A DNA stretch of 64,000 nt, taken from the NCBI GenBank assembly GCA_016617855.1, contig JAECUM010009792.1, forward strand, positions 20,019 to 84,018, given 5' to 3'. Shown piece by piece: positions 38,285 through 51,464 of the stretch. Source of the stretch: Megalonaias nervosa. Lineage: Eukaryota; Mollusca; Bivalvia; Unionida; Unionidae. Below the pieces are notes generated by a model. That model was not told where the DNA came from. It saw only the letters and a list, made by a program, of their open reading frames with translations, and ran no database searches. Each line of letters opens with the position of its first letter. The stretch's first letter is position 1. The position numbers and the translations under genes were made by a program.

Positions 38285-41200
38285 ATCTTCTAATATTTGA
38301 AAACCAGAGCAACGAAACTGTAAAATCTCTTTATGAAAAACAAAATTGATTAACATAAAAAAGGTTCAAAATTACAGACACTATTATGAAACTGCTGAAA
38401 AATGTAAGAAGAAATGTTCAGACCCAAGATAAAATACAGAATAGTGAATCCCAGAACGAAGACAGAGCAGTGAAGACGATGTAGTGAACTCGCATTCAAT
38501 ATAATTGTTTCAGACACCAAAGCCAAGAGAGAGTCGAGCAGACAGAATAGTGAACTCTCATTCGATACAATTGGCTGTAGAAATATTTGAATATTCCTAA
38601 CAGTTTTTTAATATTTTGAAGATATGTTTCTCTGATTCAAGCCTAAAAATATACTGCATACATGGATTGATTGTTTGAATTATAGAAACGTCCAACAATA
38701 TTTTTATTTTCTGACAATTCAAGTGAATTGATTCAAAAAACGTATATAGCATACTGTATTCTATATCTGAAGAGGAATCGGAAGCTTATCGTTGATCTTT
38801 GCTCATTAAATTAGATCACGTTTGAGGTTTTGAAACATTTCGTGGCGTAAGCTCTGCTTCACGAAAGATTGGCATAGATAGGAGCTGTCGTAAGCTCTGC
38901 TTCGCGAAAGATTGGCATAGATAGGTGCTGTCGTAAGCTCTGCTTCACGAAAGATTGACATAGATAGGTGCTGTCGTAAGCTCTGCTTCACGAAAGATTG
39001 ACATAGATAGGTGCTGCCCTCTGTCTGACCTGTAAAGTTATACCCAACCCGTTTGTACTCATGTCTTCATATGAAAGTGATACTCGTTTCATATCACTTT
39101 CAGTAGTATGATAATAACAGTTTTAGACTCCTTTTTTTTTTTTTACTGATCTAGGTTAAAGCCTTGTATACAACCAAAGGATTTTCCTCATACCACATGC
39201 GCACGCATGCGAATAAACGTACGAACGTTACCATGAGAAGCTCATACCAAGGGAAAGTGATGTTTGGTAGAAGACGTCAAACTAGATCAGTAACAAAACA
39301 ATACCACTTTTATCATGTGACTTGATTATGACTTCCAATCATGAAACTATATGAATAGTTGTATGAACGCATCTGGGGTCATACGGGTATTAACATTAAC
39401 CTATAGGCTAACATGCGGTAGCCAGTATGGGGTCCCTAGGATTAAAATGGGGATGGAATATATAGGGTCAAACGACAATGGTAACATGAACATCTGTATC
39501 TAGTATACAAAAACACCATATATACTATCAAGCACCCCCTTTTTACAATCCAAAAAAAACAGACCATACAATCCAGGACCTACTTTTTATTACTATTGAA
39601 ACACCCCCACCCCCCTACAATCTATATACAAAACCCTATACTCCAGCGAAAAGGATAGACACACTAATATACTCTTACATACAAGCATGCTATCACACAG
39701 AAGAGGCAGGGTAAAAGTGGATTTAAGTTTTGGTTGTCAGAAACATAGATGCTCTAAAACAAACATTTACCTGCAGTTTGAAGCTGGTTGCTACGAAAAA
39801 CTGATGTTAACACATTTCCTAAACCATGTCGTCGTTTTCGAGCGACTACTGGGTACACAGGACACATCATTTTGTTTTTACAAATTTCTAGAGAATCGTT
39901 TTCGCAGATATAGTTTCACCGCGATTTTTCCTTTCGATAATGGGGTATTTTATTCAAGATTTCTTTTTATACTAATGTGGTCACTGTCAAATAATGACTT
40001 CCTGACAGGAAGATAATGTGGATGTACCAATTTTCAGTGAACATGATACCGTATAAATTCCAACGTATATAGCGATGGCTTTATTTCGGTTTAATGCACT
40101 AATAAGTCCCAACCCATTTCTGTGAGATTATAAGTACACTGCTGATATTTTAACAGGTGGCACACTAATTTCTTAGAAACGACAGACGTGTATAGTCCGT
40201 GTAAATTGCAGCGGTTTGAATTATAATAGACTATAACATTACATTGCTTTTTCGTGTTCATGTAAAACAACCCTAAGATCACCGTTTCATTACTTATTCA
40301 AGAGCAATATTATTTTCCAGGAGTGTGACTCAAACCTGCATTACTGAATCAGAAGTATAACACGGTAACAGATTAGTCCACCAAGCACGCACATCCTGAT
40401 GACAAATATACGTGCGAACCCCTCCTATATTAGTCAATACGAAAATCTACGCCATTTTGAATTACTATTCCTTTGCTATTATACACATGGTCCCGTGTAG
40501 TGGTAAGCTTACATGGTCCCGAAACAATAATTCTAAATCTCAAAATTGATTGCACTTCCACCAATAATACTTTGATTAGTTTTTCACATTGACGATTATC
40601 AATTAGGCCGGCTCTTGTATAAAGACAAGTAATGTTCGATACCGATATTGCAAATAATAAGCTCGTCAGATTCTTCATTTCTTGACTAAGTCAAGAAAGC
40701 GGTATTTTCCTTGAGACTTGAAAAGCACTAGAAAAAGAGGCTATTTTCTGGATTTAATTCATCTTTATACAAGAGCCTGTACTCTGCCACTAACACATAA
40801 CACAGAGCAACACATTGAGCCTCCATAATGATCGATCGGTCTATTTTCACAGTGCTTTGCGACACTGCTTTTGTATATATGTGTGTGTGGGTGTGGGTGT
40901 GTGTGATACAACTTAAATAATCTTTGATCGGTTTGTTTACCATGCGAGCGTTGATACAAACGATGAATATTCGCATACGTGTATTTGCCACGTCGACGGA
41001 GTTTATGTTACAAGTGGTATGATACACTTTGTTTGGTCGCTGTTATGGTTGAAGTCTTCTACCTCACATGACTTTCCTCTGGCATGGGCTCCTCATGTCA
41101 ACGTTCTTACATAGGCTTGCATACGTGCGTGTGTGATATGAGAACATAGTTATGGTGGGACTTAGAAAGCTTTAACTGAGATCAGTAATATGAATCTAAA

Positions 41201-41468
41201 ATCTATAACCATACTACTCTTTCAAATTAATGAGCTTATCATCAGATAGAAAAGGTTCCGTTTATGAATGGATCAAGATTCATATTTTCCACAATTTTAT
41301 TGCAAAATATGTTTGAACAGTTTTAGCAGGTAAGAACATTCAGTTTTGTTTACCATTTTTCTCTTTATATGTCCCTTTTCAAAAGTTATTTTGTACTAGC
41401 CGAATGCTAAATATTATGTGTCATCAAATCAAGCAAACATACAATGTTTCTCTCTGAAGAAATTTTAG
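38172..41468 (+). other. HSPA12-like intron 3 region, expected exon not found
   Basis: Contains (GA)n at 38246-38281, a 43-bp minisatellite at 38846-39017, a C-rich stretch near 39601-39617 and a GT-rich run near 40880-40905. An exon bridging the 'EPEAAS' and 'GGTVDVT' segments is expected here from the HSPA12 family but I could not recognise it. Confidence 0.6.
38846..39017. repeat. 43-bp minisatellite, 4 copies
   Basis: Units start at 38846, 38889, 38932 and 38975 with 'cgtaagctctgcttcacg'. Only a few substitutions separate them. Confidence 0.96.
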
Positions 41469-42514
41469 GTGGAACGGTTGATGTAACAGTTCAGCAAGTA
41501 GTTGAAGGTAGTAACTCAAGGAGTTAAATGTGGCGACTGGCGGTGCATAGGGTGGATCGAAAGTCAACAAAAATTTCATTGTCTTCATGAAAAAACTCTT
41601 AGGTAACGATGTTTAGAGTAATTTTGTTCAGACTTTCGAGCAGACAAGCTAGACATTGAGAGGGAGTTTGAGATGAAGAAGCGATTTATTGGTCTGACGA
41701 CCAGTAATCGAATTTTAATCAGACTATCTTCAACGCTTAGAGATGTTTTCAAAGAATTTAAAAGAAAATAAATGACTAACACTGTAGTATTAGAAGCCGG
41801 ATTTGAAGATAAGATAGACATTAAGAGAGATAAAATGACTTTGGATGCAAACTTAGTGAAAGTCTCTTTTCAACTTCTCGTTGGAAAGCATAGTGAATCA
41901 CGTGAAGGACTTCTAAAAGACACCGATGCTGATCCATTGTTCTTAGTTGGCGGAGTCGCCAAATCTCCATTGGTTTGTGAGACGTTTCTTCAAACATTTC
42001 CTGGTATACGAATAGTCTCCCACATCGACGCTAGACTTTGTGTACTCAAGGGAGCCGAATTATACGGACATGATCCAAAGATTGTAAAGGCCCGTATCTG
42101 CAAACAACCCTACTGAACACAAGCGATGCGATCGAAGGACACGACCCTGAAGACCAGAAGATTATAGTCGATGGTAAACCGTTCTGCAAATTCTTTGTGA
42201 AGTATGCAGAGATAGGTCAGACGGTACTTATTGACGATCGGTCCACGCACGAAATGGAGGCATTAACTGCCAGAATGAAAGCCATGACTATTCGAGTGTA
42301 TGTTTCAGAAATAAAACATCCAACCTACACATCAGGCTACTCTTATTAACAACTTGGCAAGATGACAGTTGACATGCCAGACACGACTGGTGGTGTGGAC
42401 CAAAAAGTGATCGTAAGTATGTCATTTGGAGAGTCGGAACTGGATGTAGAATGCGTCAATTCTCAATCTAGTGAGAAAATTTCAGCCAGTTTCGATTTCT
42501 TTGGCCAAATGTGA
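41469..42514 (+). pseudogene. HSPA12-like last exon (multiple lesions)
   Basis: A possible acceptor ttttag ends at 41468. Phosphate-2 motif GGTVDVTVQQVVEGS is followed by a frameshift and a TAG. Then come DKLDIEREFEMKKRF, TAA at about 41769, LFLVGGVAKSPLV (adenosine-binding region), a frameshift near 42100 and the C-terminal domain to TGA 42512-42514. Confidence 0.85.
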
Positions 42515-45500
42515 CTTAACTGCAAACAGAACGCGACGAGGTGCAAACATAACTGATAATATACAGGATATTTGGGAAATGTTTAATTTAAGGAACTTAA
42601 ATTTCAGAAAGTTTTCTTTACAAGTCATTTAATATCGTCAAAGGAATAGCTGAAACAATATTTTGCAAAAGATCTGATCAATTTGATAGAGGCGCACTGG
42701 ATGAAAAATATCTTGCATATGTAAGAATATTTTTACACCTGTATGTGTCCCGTGAAAGCTTAATGTTTTTTTTTTATATGTCTGGTCAATACGGATGTTT
42801 GCCTCAGGCGCATAATGTACATAACACCTTCATTGCTCGTTGTTCATTGTTCTTATTGAGTAGATATTTGACAAACAGGACAGCTAAAATATTTTAAACG
42901 TACCAGTGTTTACTGTAATGAGGTAAACAAGTAATACCTATTAGTGGTTATAGACCTTTTAGACCTTGTGGTTATAGGCATACCTATTAGTGGTAACTTG
43001 GCGCTCTTATTCAGTATAAAGCACGTTGGTTTTGATGTAAAATATACGATGGTAAGTGCCCTAGGATGGCAATACTATTGTGTGGAATATAAAGAAATTT
43101 TACTATTATTGCTGCTAAAATACAATAGACACTTTACTGAATGTGTAGGTAAGAATTTAAATTGACCACAACAGGTTTCAGTTTCATGCATGAATCAGGG
43201 AAGCATCGTATCACAAGATATTTCTATAATATGTCAACCTTTCAGCATGTAGCTTTCATATGACTCAGCTATCGTCACTAATGGGTAAGTAGCTTGTATC
43301 TTCTAGCGATATTTTAGCACACATTAAAATAATTGTGCAAAATGTGTATTATTGCAATTGTATTTTATTTGCATATTTTGTAAAACATTATTTTCGCGTT
43401 TTACCATTTTTTCATTTTGGTTTCTGTAAACAATTAATACGGAGAATTTTATCATAATAATTTTAGCACACTCCAGCTTACGCAGAGGACAAAAGATTAA
43501 TTTCTGTCTTCATTCTCCTTCTGTATTCAGTAGAAATGACAATTACATGGGCTTCATCCTATTCATGATGTAGACGGGTGGAGATTTATGAAAAGAAAAG
43601 AACGTTTTCTGTCAGTAGGCTTATGTCTGAGATTCATGTTGTAGTCGGATGGAGATTTATGCAAAGTAAAGAACGTTTTCTCTCAGTTTGGGCTAAGACC
43701 TATGGCTGAGATTCAACTTTCTTCCTTCATCGCCCATGCGTGAACATTAATGACAAGACTATTACTATCATCCGTAACAAACTAAAACGAGGCAATATGA
43801 TCCGTATCAAACGCAATACAAGGCAACATGATTCGTATCAAACTTAAAACGAGGCTACATGCTTAGGATGGATAGTATAATTTCTAGAATACATATTTCA
43901 AACAAACACAACTTCCTTAAATACCATTAAGTTAGGTTGGAGATCATATACTATATAAAATATTATGTATATTTAAAACTGCATTGATTGTTTGTTATTT
44001 TTTAATTATTTTATTTAATTATGTGGTATTGTAATGTAACATTGTATGTTTGACTTGACTTATCCAAAATCAAGTTCATTTTCTACTTGACCTGAATTAT
44101 AATTTTTTTTTAAATTATGTAAACAAGCAATACATAGCTGGAATATTCTGTCTGTGTATGGGTTTGATATTAGGAGCATTATTAATAAAGTAAACATATT
44201 TATTTTGCTCTGGATCTAGGTTACTGGATTTCTCCTATAAATATACCTATCCTACCTGACATATTCCAGATCATATATTATAATTTTAGTAATGGATTTT
44301 TAATTTCAACTAACATGTTATCTTGTAAACATTTAGATCCTTCCAGATTGAAATTTTCCATTAGGTAATAATTTTTATTAGAAAATGCTACTTGTAACCT
44401 GAGGTCAAGTAGAGGACTACATGATCTTGTTACTGGAAAAATTGTTCATTCATGCCTTAAGATCTGAGCAAAATCAATTGAATTATTGTTGTGACCAGTA
44501 AATTAATTTGGGCTGGAATTTTAATTTTTCAAATTATTTCTTCTCTGGAAATACAAAAGTGCTCTGATAACATTCTTGGAAATAGAGACCTGGATGTATA
44601 GTGGAATACAAATAAAAGGATATATTGTAATACTGTGATCCGACAAAGACTGTTGGGATTAAAACTCTTTACGAGCCACCACAGGCACATCAACACCTTC
44701 AGCGGTGGACTTAATTTGGATCTTAACTAAAGTTTATTCAGAACTTTATCATTAGGACTTGTGTCTGTAATTCTATGATTATCTGGGGATTTATTTCGCG
44801 ATACCGTCAGTTATTCTTCTTTATTTTCACTTTGTATTCTAGGGAAATAAATTACTTTGTTGAATTTTCCAAAGCTTGTTGCTTGTTGCTTTTAATTCTT
44901 TTCTATTACTTATTTTAAGACCATAGAGTGGTATTAAAATATGTTACTAAAATAAGCAACGTGCTGCGTAGATCGTATAGAATATTCAATTTCTTTGTTT
45001 CGTGTTCAGGTATTATTAGAAGACCTCAATGACATAATGGTGCTTGAACCCACTGCATATTTTAGTGAAAACCTCAAGTAACAGTGATGGAAATGACGTT
45101 AAAACAATACACATATTGCGGCCAGGGAGTAATGTTCAGGGCATTTGGGTTTAATTCAGATTTATCTCACTTTGCTAATATGTGGTTTAATTGAATAACA
45201 TAAATGACTTTCATCGTATAAAATAACCAATCATAGAACTTTATACGTGTATTTATATTAATGAAGGTTCGAAACTCTTATTATTTTTCATTTTAGTCTT
45301 GATTCGAAAAAATACTTCTGTCAAAAAAATTAACGTATGGTCGAATGCGCTGTTAGTTTTTGAGTGCTTCATAGAGCCTGAAATCTGATAAAATTTGAGT
45401 GTATTGAACACAAGCCTGTTTATGAACAAAATTAACTGTTAATCTCACCCTATTTTATCAAGTGTACTTATATTCGTTTTCAATATATAATGGATATGGC

Positions 45501-46405
45501 ATAACGATAGCACATACCATAAATAAACTACATGTAGTAGACAATTTCAAACACTGATTTAATATGTAGGATTGAACATTGCATCAAGCCCGTTGGTTAT
45601 GTAATGTCTGCTTTAGAATCTAAACATTTGCTTTAAACGTACCCCGCAAGAGAGAAACAATTGTTTTTATTGTAGATTTCAACTTGTCTCTAATAAGAAA
45701 AAGTCTGCGGGGGTAGTTTAATTTGTATCATTACATTCAAGCAACTGCACTTTTTCACGTTTTCCACATTCTACACCTCACGCGAGGGCAACGATGACGT
45801 CATCACACGCTATAAGTATGAAAACTACACCATATTTTAAAAGAGAAAGGTATATCTACACAAAATGTATAAAATGAAGAAAATAAATTTCGACATTTGG
45901 TTAGGCAATTATAGAGCTCTAACGTCCCTTGTCCTTTAATTGGAGAAATCATTGTTGAGGAAATTGAGAAGGTACTGAATGAAAACGTAATAATAACAAA
46001 GTAGTGTGCATGCCACAAATCGTTAATATGTTGTCAGATTCCTTGCCATCCTTTTGACAGGTGTTGTGTATTAGTATGTTCAATGCGACTCAAGTGTTAT
46101 AAATTGCAAGGAAACTGCGATACTACAATGGTCCGATTGTGCACGCGTTATGATGTGAAATCGATCTGGTGTTTGGCCATTATTGAATTTCAGGGGTTCA
46201 TACAGTCATAGACACCATTTATTGATAGGCGCTGGTTACGAATAGATAGCAATAAATGTATATTTTATTTTATTTCTTTTTTTTCGTTTGCTCCACATCA
46301 TTCATCGAACGACTTAACTTTTTAATTTAAACAAAAATATTTTTCATAGGTCTGTCAAGTGTTTAAGTTCTTTTATAATGCAATATTACAGAATATATAT
46401 CATCT
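42515..46405. other. no gene recognised; local repeats
   Basis: Duplicated ~75-bp blocks lie at about 43560-43715 ('ggagatttatgaaaagaaa' core) and three ~35-bp blocks at about 43785-43865 ('catgattcgtatcaaac' core). Repeat family R1 lies at 44735-44935. Otherwise this is AT-rich sequence without a supported gene. Confidence 0.5.
44735..44935 (+). repeat. interspersed repeat family R1, plus copy
   Basis: Homologous to 35595-35790 in reverse orientation, and in its last 60 bp also to 50005-50085 ('ctagggaaataaattact' core). Confidence 0.75.
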
Positions 46406-46691
46406 GGTCAGTGCTCGATTCAGAGCATGCTAATTAGAAAATTGTTGGTCAGTGCTCGATTCAGAGCATGCTAATTAGAAAATTGTTAGTCAGTGCTCGA
46501 TTCAGAGCATGCTAATTAGAAAATTGTTGGTCAGTGCTCGATTCAGAGAATGCTAATTAGAAAATTGTTGGTCAGTGCTCGATTCAGAGCATGCTAATTA
46601 GAAAATTGTTGGTCAGTGCTCGATTCAGAGCATGCTAATTAGAAAATTGTTGGTCAGTGCTCGATTCAGAGCATGCTAATTAGAAAATTGT
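46406..46691. repeat. 41-bp tandem array, 7 near-identical copies
   Basis: The unit begins 'ggtcagtgctcgattcagag'. Each copy holds the palindrome AGCATGCT and a possible small hairpin (gctc...gagc). Only two or three substitutions occur across seven copies, so the array is young. There are no spacers, so it is not a CRISPR. Confidence 0.97.
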
Positions 46692-49600
46692 GCAGAGTAT
46701 TCTGCGTTTTAAATTGCTTATTTTAAATCTCATGAAATTATCTAAATACAGCAACACACACACGCATAATTCTATATTTTCATGTACAGTAGGATGGGCT
46801 GTTTAGCTCTTGCCGATTACAATGATCATACAAGTACCTACAAATAATAGACAGTGGACTACTGCACATATGTTAGACATGCAAGGGGACACAGAATATT
46901 TATTTTGCAGAGTCGTACATCATTTACAATTACGGAAATATTTCTTCAATATTATCCTTTTTTATCAACAACATTCCGTTTCTATATGTCGTCTGATCAT
47001 ATACTTTGCTAGTATTCTATTCTATGATGGCTGGTAATAAATATTTGCATCACATTTTAGCCTATCAGTTACACATGAACGGTCGTTGTTTCTGCCTTAT
47101 TTTGTTCAGTTACAGTAAGTCTGATTATTTTCGAACATTTCATGGCCACAGAATGCAAACTTGGAAGTCCGTGTACATCATATTTCCGTTATGAACTAGA
47201 AGAAAAAAATGTAGACAATGCTGATGATTTAGTTCCTAAGTCCTTAAACTAAAATTAATGAGAAAACTTTACACTTGAAATAGACAGACAAACTCATTCA
47301 TTTTAGTACAGGTACAAAGGTAATGGCTTAAAAATAGCAAACAAAAACAACCTCGACACAAACACCAATTGCAGATAAAAATCGTATCGTTTTCTAGAGT
47401 ACGCACGGGAAAGAGGTTTCAAAAATACAAAACCATGCTTACAAAATGACAAACTATTGAAAGATTCATTTAGAAACTCAGTTTAAATCTAGGGGAATAA
47501 TATCCCACTTTGACATGTTCTCTTTAAAAAAAATATTTCCGAAAAAATATTTTCGCTTTGGTTTAACTCATGAAACTGGTCATATTTAAATACAGGAGTA
47601 ACTGTATATTTTTTAGAAGTGTGTTAACAATTAGCATGAGTTGCAGCTGTCATCTGCAAACATTCGGAACGCAGTATTGCATAAAATTTTAGTTTCCTTT
47701 GTTTTATCAATGAAGAAATGATTTCATCTGTCCTGTCTATTGTTATTACATCAACTTTGTAATTACAATAAATACAAACACGTGAATAAAAGTAACATAC
47801 ACTATATTCTACAATACAGCCCTTTATGGATTCGATCCATCTCTTTTTTGGCCTTACCATCGAATTAAGACAATTCCTGGAAATATTTGACATCAAATCA
47901 TCATGCAGTTTGTAACGATGACAAATACAGTTATTGATAAAAACTATTTGTATGTATATTGTCCGTTAAAGTGCATGGCCCTGTATACAAAACATACTAT
48001 TGACTTAAGATCACTTGCTTTAATACAACATAAAGTTTACAAGGGAAGACAAGTCGGAATTTTGTATTTTCAAGCTAAATGTATCAAACACATTTAAACG
48101 TCGTGGTTCTGTAAGAAAACTGGTTTTAAGTCTTGTGCATAATAAAAACATTTGACTCATTCCACAAGCTCCCAGCTATATTAACTGGTTCCCTTTGAGG
48201 AACCCCCATGTGTCCCAAAGAAACAGATTTATATGTTGGTGTGTACCCCTAAAGTCTGTATTATTGTATTTCCGTAAAAAATCAAAAACAATTTAGGCAC
48301 AAAATTTATTTAAATATAATTTTAGAATTTTGGGGTTGTTCTTCCTAGTTGTTGATACTAGTTAAGGTCCCCGGTCTGGTTCCCCAACGTTCCCAAGATC
48401 TGAATGAGATTAATGGGGTTGTACTCCCAACCAAATACAAATGTATAAGACCAGCTTCCTTCCCGCATCTCACAAAAGGTCTCCCTACTATCCTGTGTTT
48501 GCTGTTTGCTATATTATGTGTATACTTGATGTTTGTGTTAGGACGGCATTCCAATTTATCATTCCAATTAGCAGATTTTTTTTTTGTTTATTTATATATT
48601 TCATTAAAATAAGTTGTTTCTTTTACATATTTGCACTTCCCTATTGTACTAGTTTTTATTCCAAAATAATTAAATAATTTTGTCTACAAAATATTTTTTA
48701 TATACTATCCCAAAAAGGTAAAGAAGTAATTGAAAATAAAGAGCCTTTTCTTGTGGTGTCATGCGCATACTATTTGCGTGCTTAGTGGCTCTCTTGTTTA
48801 CAGGTCATGTGTTACAAAAGGCCTGGATTATCCATCTTTATTTGACTTTTTCTCGACTTATTCTGTTTATTATATTATTATTTTCAAACTTTTCAGTGAA
48901 AGAAGACCCGAATGAAAAGTATACGTAAAAATGGTTGTGTTGTGCTTGTGTTCATGTTATATACGAGTGTCTACTTGGTTAGTATGATGGGAAAACATGT
49001 TGGGAAAAGGTGTTCTTGTTTCCCCTAGTCTGTATGTTTGTATGCCCATATTCTGCTATCTCTATTTTCCCCTATAGGCCTGTCTACTTTCCGTAACGCT
49101 TTGTGGGGCGGCCCTTTGGTATCCACACCCAGTACTCCTCAAGCTTTACAGATCCCTGTTACGTATATGTAATTAAATTGCTTGTGTGTTAGTTTTAAAA
49201 TTCTTTTTTTATTTTATTTTTGTTTCATTACATTTTATTCTAGTAATTATTTTCACGGGATTCGATATTTTTTCCAGTAAATTCAGTTTGTTTAGAACGT
49301 AAAAATATTTACTCAGCGCTATTTTTAGCTCACTCTGGTTCATAGATCTTGTAAACATCGAGTGAAGAGGATTGGCTATTGCTAAGATCATTTCGGCCCG
49401 CGTGTTAGCTGAATTGTAAACAGCCTTTCTTTTTTTTAAAATATATTTTCAGTGTGAGCATTTGGTTCTTAGATAGGGCTGTTCTTGCCTACGTGATAAT
49501 TTTCATTTTTTTTAATGCGCTGTTCAAATTGGAAATCACGTAGCCTGTCACGTGAACTACCATGTGATCTAAAATGGAGGCTTAAAACAGCCATTTTCTA

Positions 49601-50960
49601 CTAGTTCGAGTGAGTTGTATTTTAAGCCTTGAGGGCTCAAGAGGTTTTTATTGTTGCTACTAGATTGTTTGAAGTTCATCTATTTTTTGGACTTAGTAAT
49701 TTATTCTCTAGATAACTAAACAAGTGCTTTATATTTATTAAAGTTCTGGGAGAAAGAAATTCAGTGGAAATTTATTCTGGAGTTTAACGGAATCATTATA
49801 AACTGTGATTCAATCGAGGGTCTGTTACCATCAGTACAGACATCATCTGACGTCATCGCCTCCATATTGGAATTTCATCGAGATTCGAACCCGGATTCAA
49901 TTAGAACTGTTTAGTGATAGAACTTATTGAATTCAATCTTAGGATTAAATTTTGGATTATATTCGCAAACCGTAAGTCCTTTTTTTCCAATTTTTACATT
50001 GTTTTCTAGGGAAGTAAATTATTTTGTTAAAATTTACAAAGCTTGTTAGCTTCACTCTTTTCTCTTGTTACTTTTGTACGAGCCTACACGTAACACCGCC
50101 TATAATTCTTTGCTGTACCTAAGGTGCTATGTTTATTGTATGTTAGGTAAGTGAGTATTCCCGTTTGTGTGTATTGTTGTTCGAGTGTCAGGTAATTAGG
50201 AACACGGATTAGTTTGTAGATATGGGGGATATCACGAAGGAATATGGAGCATTATCCCTCCAAAACCTCTGCAGAGACATATACATGTGGGAGAGGAGCA
50301 CCCAGCTCTCACAAAGCGTATAGCCCCCTAGTGTGGCTATATACATGAGCCCATCTCCAACTGAAGTCATGTCCCTTAGAGGATCTGGGAGGAAACTGGG
50401 AAAGTTTTCCGTTTAAAATCCCGACTCCTGTCATAAATTATGCATTTCCAAGGTGGACATGCCTGTTTGTTCTCGCAAATATAATCACTTTGCCACACTG
50501 TATCATGGTTTTGGTTATGAAATCGATTATCTTAGATTTACCTTATTAATATTTTATCCATGTATATTAAAATATTGTCGTGCTATCCCCCTTTGGGAAG
50601 TAATACTTCCTTTACATTGGCCCTCTCTGTTTCATTTGCCATGCAGTTTACTATGACATGCTTTTTTTGTAAAGCTCCCTGTTTTACCCAGCGGGAATCT
50701 CGGCATAAGTTTAATCATATGACTATGTAAAGCTACGTCACTGGTAAGTCACTCGTCATGTAGGTATTTAAGTAACATACTCTGCACTTTAAGTGATGCT
50801 ATTCTAGCCCATGTTTTCCATACTCCTACCCATTTCACTTGATTATTTCTCCATTGTACCTTTACATTGGTATTCTAAGTGTATTTATCACGTGTGATAT
50901 TGTATATGTTTTGCTCCTCTTTTTCCTCCCATATATTTCTCTGTTCCATATATTTGATAA
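46692..50960. other. no gene recognised
   Basis: Long AT-rich interval. It contains a third R1 repeat member (50005-50085). A short open stretch at 50222-50323 (starting MGDITKEYGALSLQNLC) may be the start of a transposon protein, but it is too short to assign. Confidence 0.45.
50005..50085 (+). repeat. interspersed repeat family R1, partial plus copy
   Basis: Shares 'ctagggaagtaaattattt' and 'tttacaaagcttgtt' with the other two members. Confidence 0.65.
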
Positions 50961-51130
50961 TTGACCGCGGGAGGTCGCGGGTTCGAACTTAAAAAAATGG
51001 TACTAGCAGCTGCCTCTCTTGGCGCTCAGCATTAAGAGCTCAGTGTTAGGATTGGTCGGCCTGATGTAAGTATAGTGTGACTGGGTGTGACATAATGCTA
51101 TATCTCTGCGGCTTGATGCCCCATTGCTAG
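50960..51130 (+). mobile_element. tRNA-type SINE (family of the 53.4-53.8 kb insertion), truncated head
   Basis: Starts at a B-box remnant (ggtcgcgggttcgaa), then 'aaaatggtactagcagctgc', 'ggcgctcagcattaagag' and 'gattggtcggcctgat'. The same order occurs on the minus strand in the SINE at 53384-53780. Confidence 0.85.
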
Positions 51131-51464
51131 AGATCACTACAAACTAGCAGCAGAGACCTTATTTACTTGCTGGAGACCTTATTTACGAAAACTAAAGGCT
51201 CATACGAAGACTGAAAGTAAGGTCAATAACGTGAAACCAAGGTCTCTAACCGAGTACATTTCCATACGGTGGGAAACAGACCGAAATAACGTCAAATCGT
51301 GTGGGTTAGCTCATTTTTGTTACTCCATCGTTGACTTATTTTTTTTCAAATTTTTATGCGACTCGTTTACGTCCAGGTCACACACTTGCGGTCGTTCACC
51401 TTCTCTGTTGCTGTAATTAACCAAAAATTAAATCAAGACTTATACGATGCATCGACCTAGGATC

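Larger units (their letters stand above)
33910..42514 (+). pseudogene. HSPA12-like: HSPA12-like (HSP70 family) non-processed pseudogene
   Basis: Pieces of one HSPA12 protein occur in order on the + strand: 33910-34244, 36648-36893, 38076-38171 and 41469-42514. They give the first nucleotide-binding loop (MDIGTTYSDYAFS), WILTVPAIWNDLAKQFM, LSLEPEAASIYC, GGTVDVTVQQVVEG, LFLVGGVAKSPLV and a C-terminal SASFDFFGQM before TGA 42512-42514. The first three exons have good GT-AG borders in phase 0, so this is a gene copy that decayed in place and not a retrocopy. Lesions include a frameshift near 33984, TAA at 34119-34121, a TAG replacing an expected Trp codon and several frameshifts in the last exon. 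The exon that should lead into the second phosphate loop was not found. HSPA12 proteins are atypical HSP70s, strongly expanded in bivalves. Confidence 0.88.

Noticed and set aside
39687..40016. 109-codon + strand frame as the missing HSPA12 exon
   Set aside because: Its translation lacks any HSPA12 motif and has no suitable splice sites in phase.
46406..46691. CRISPR-like regular repeats
   Set aside because: Units are contiguous without spacers, in a eukaryotic genome context.
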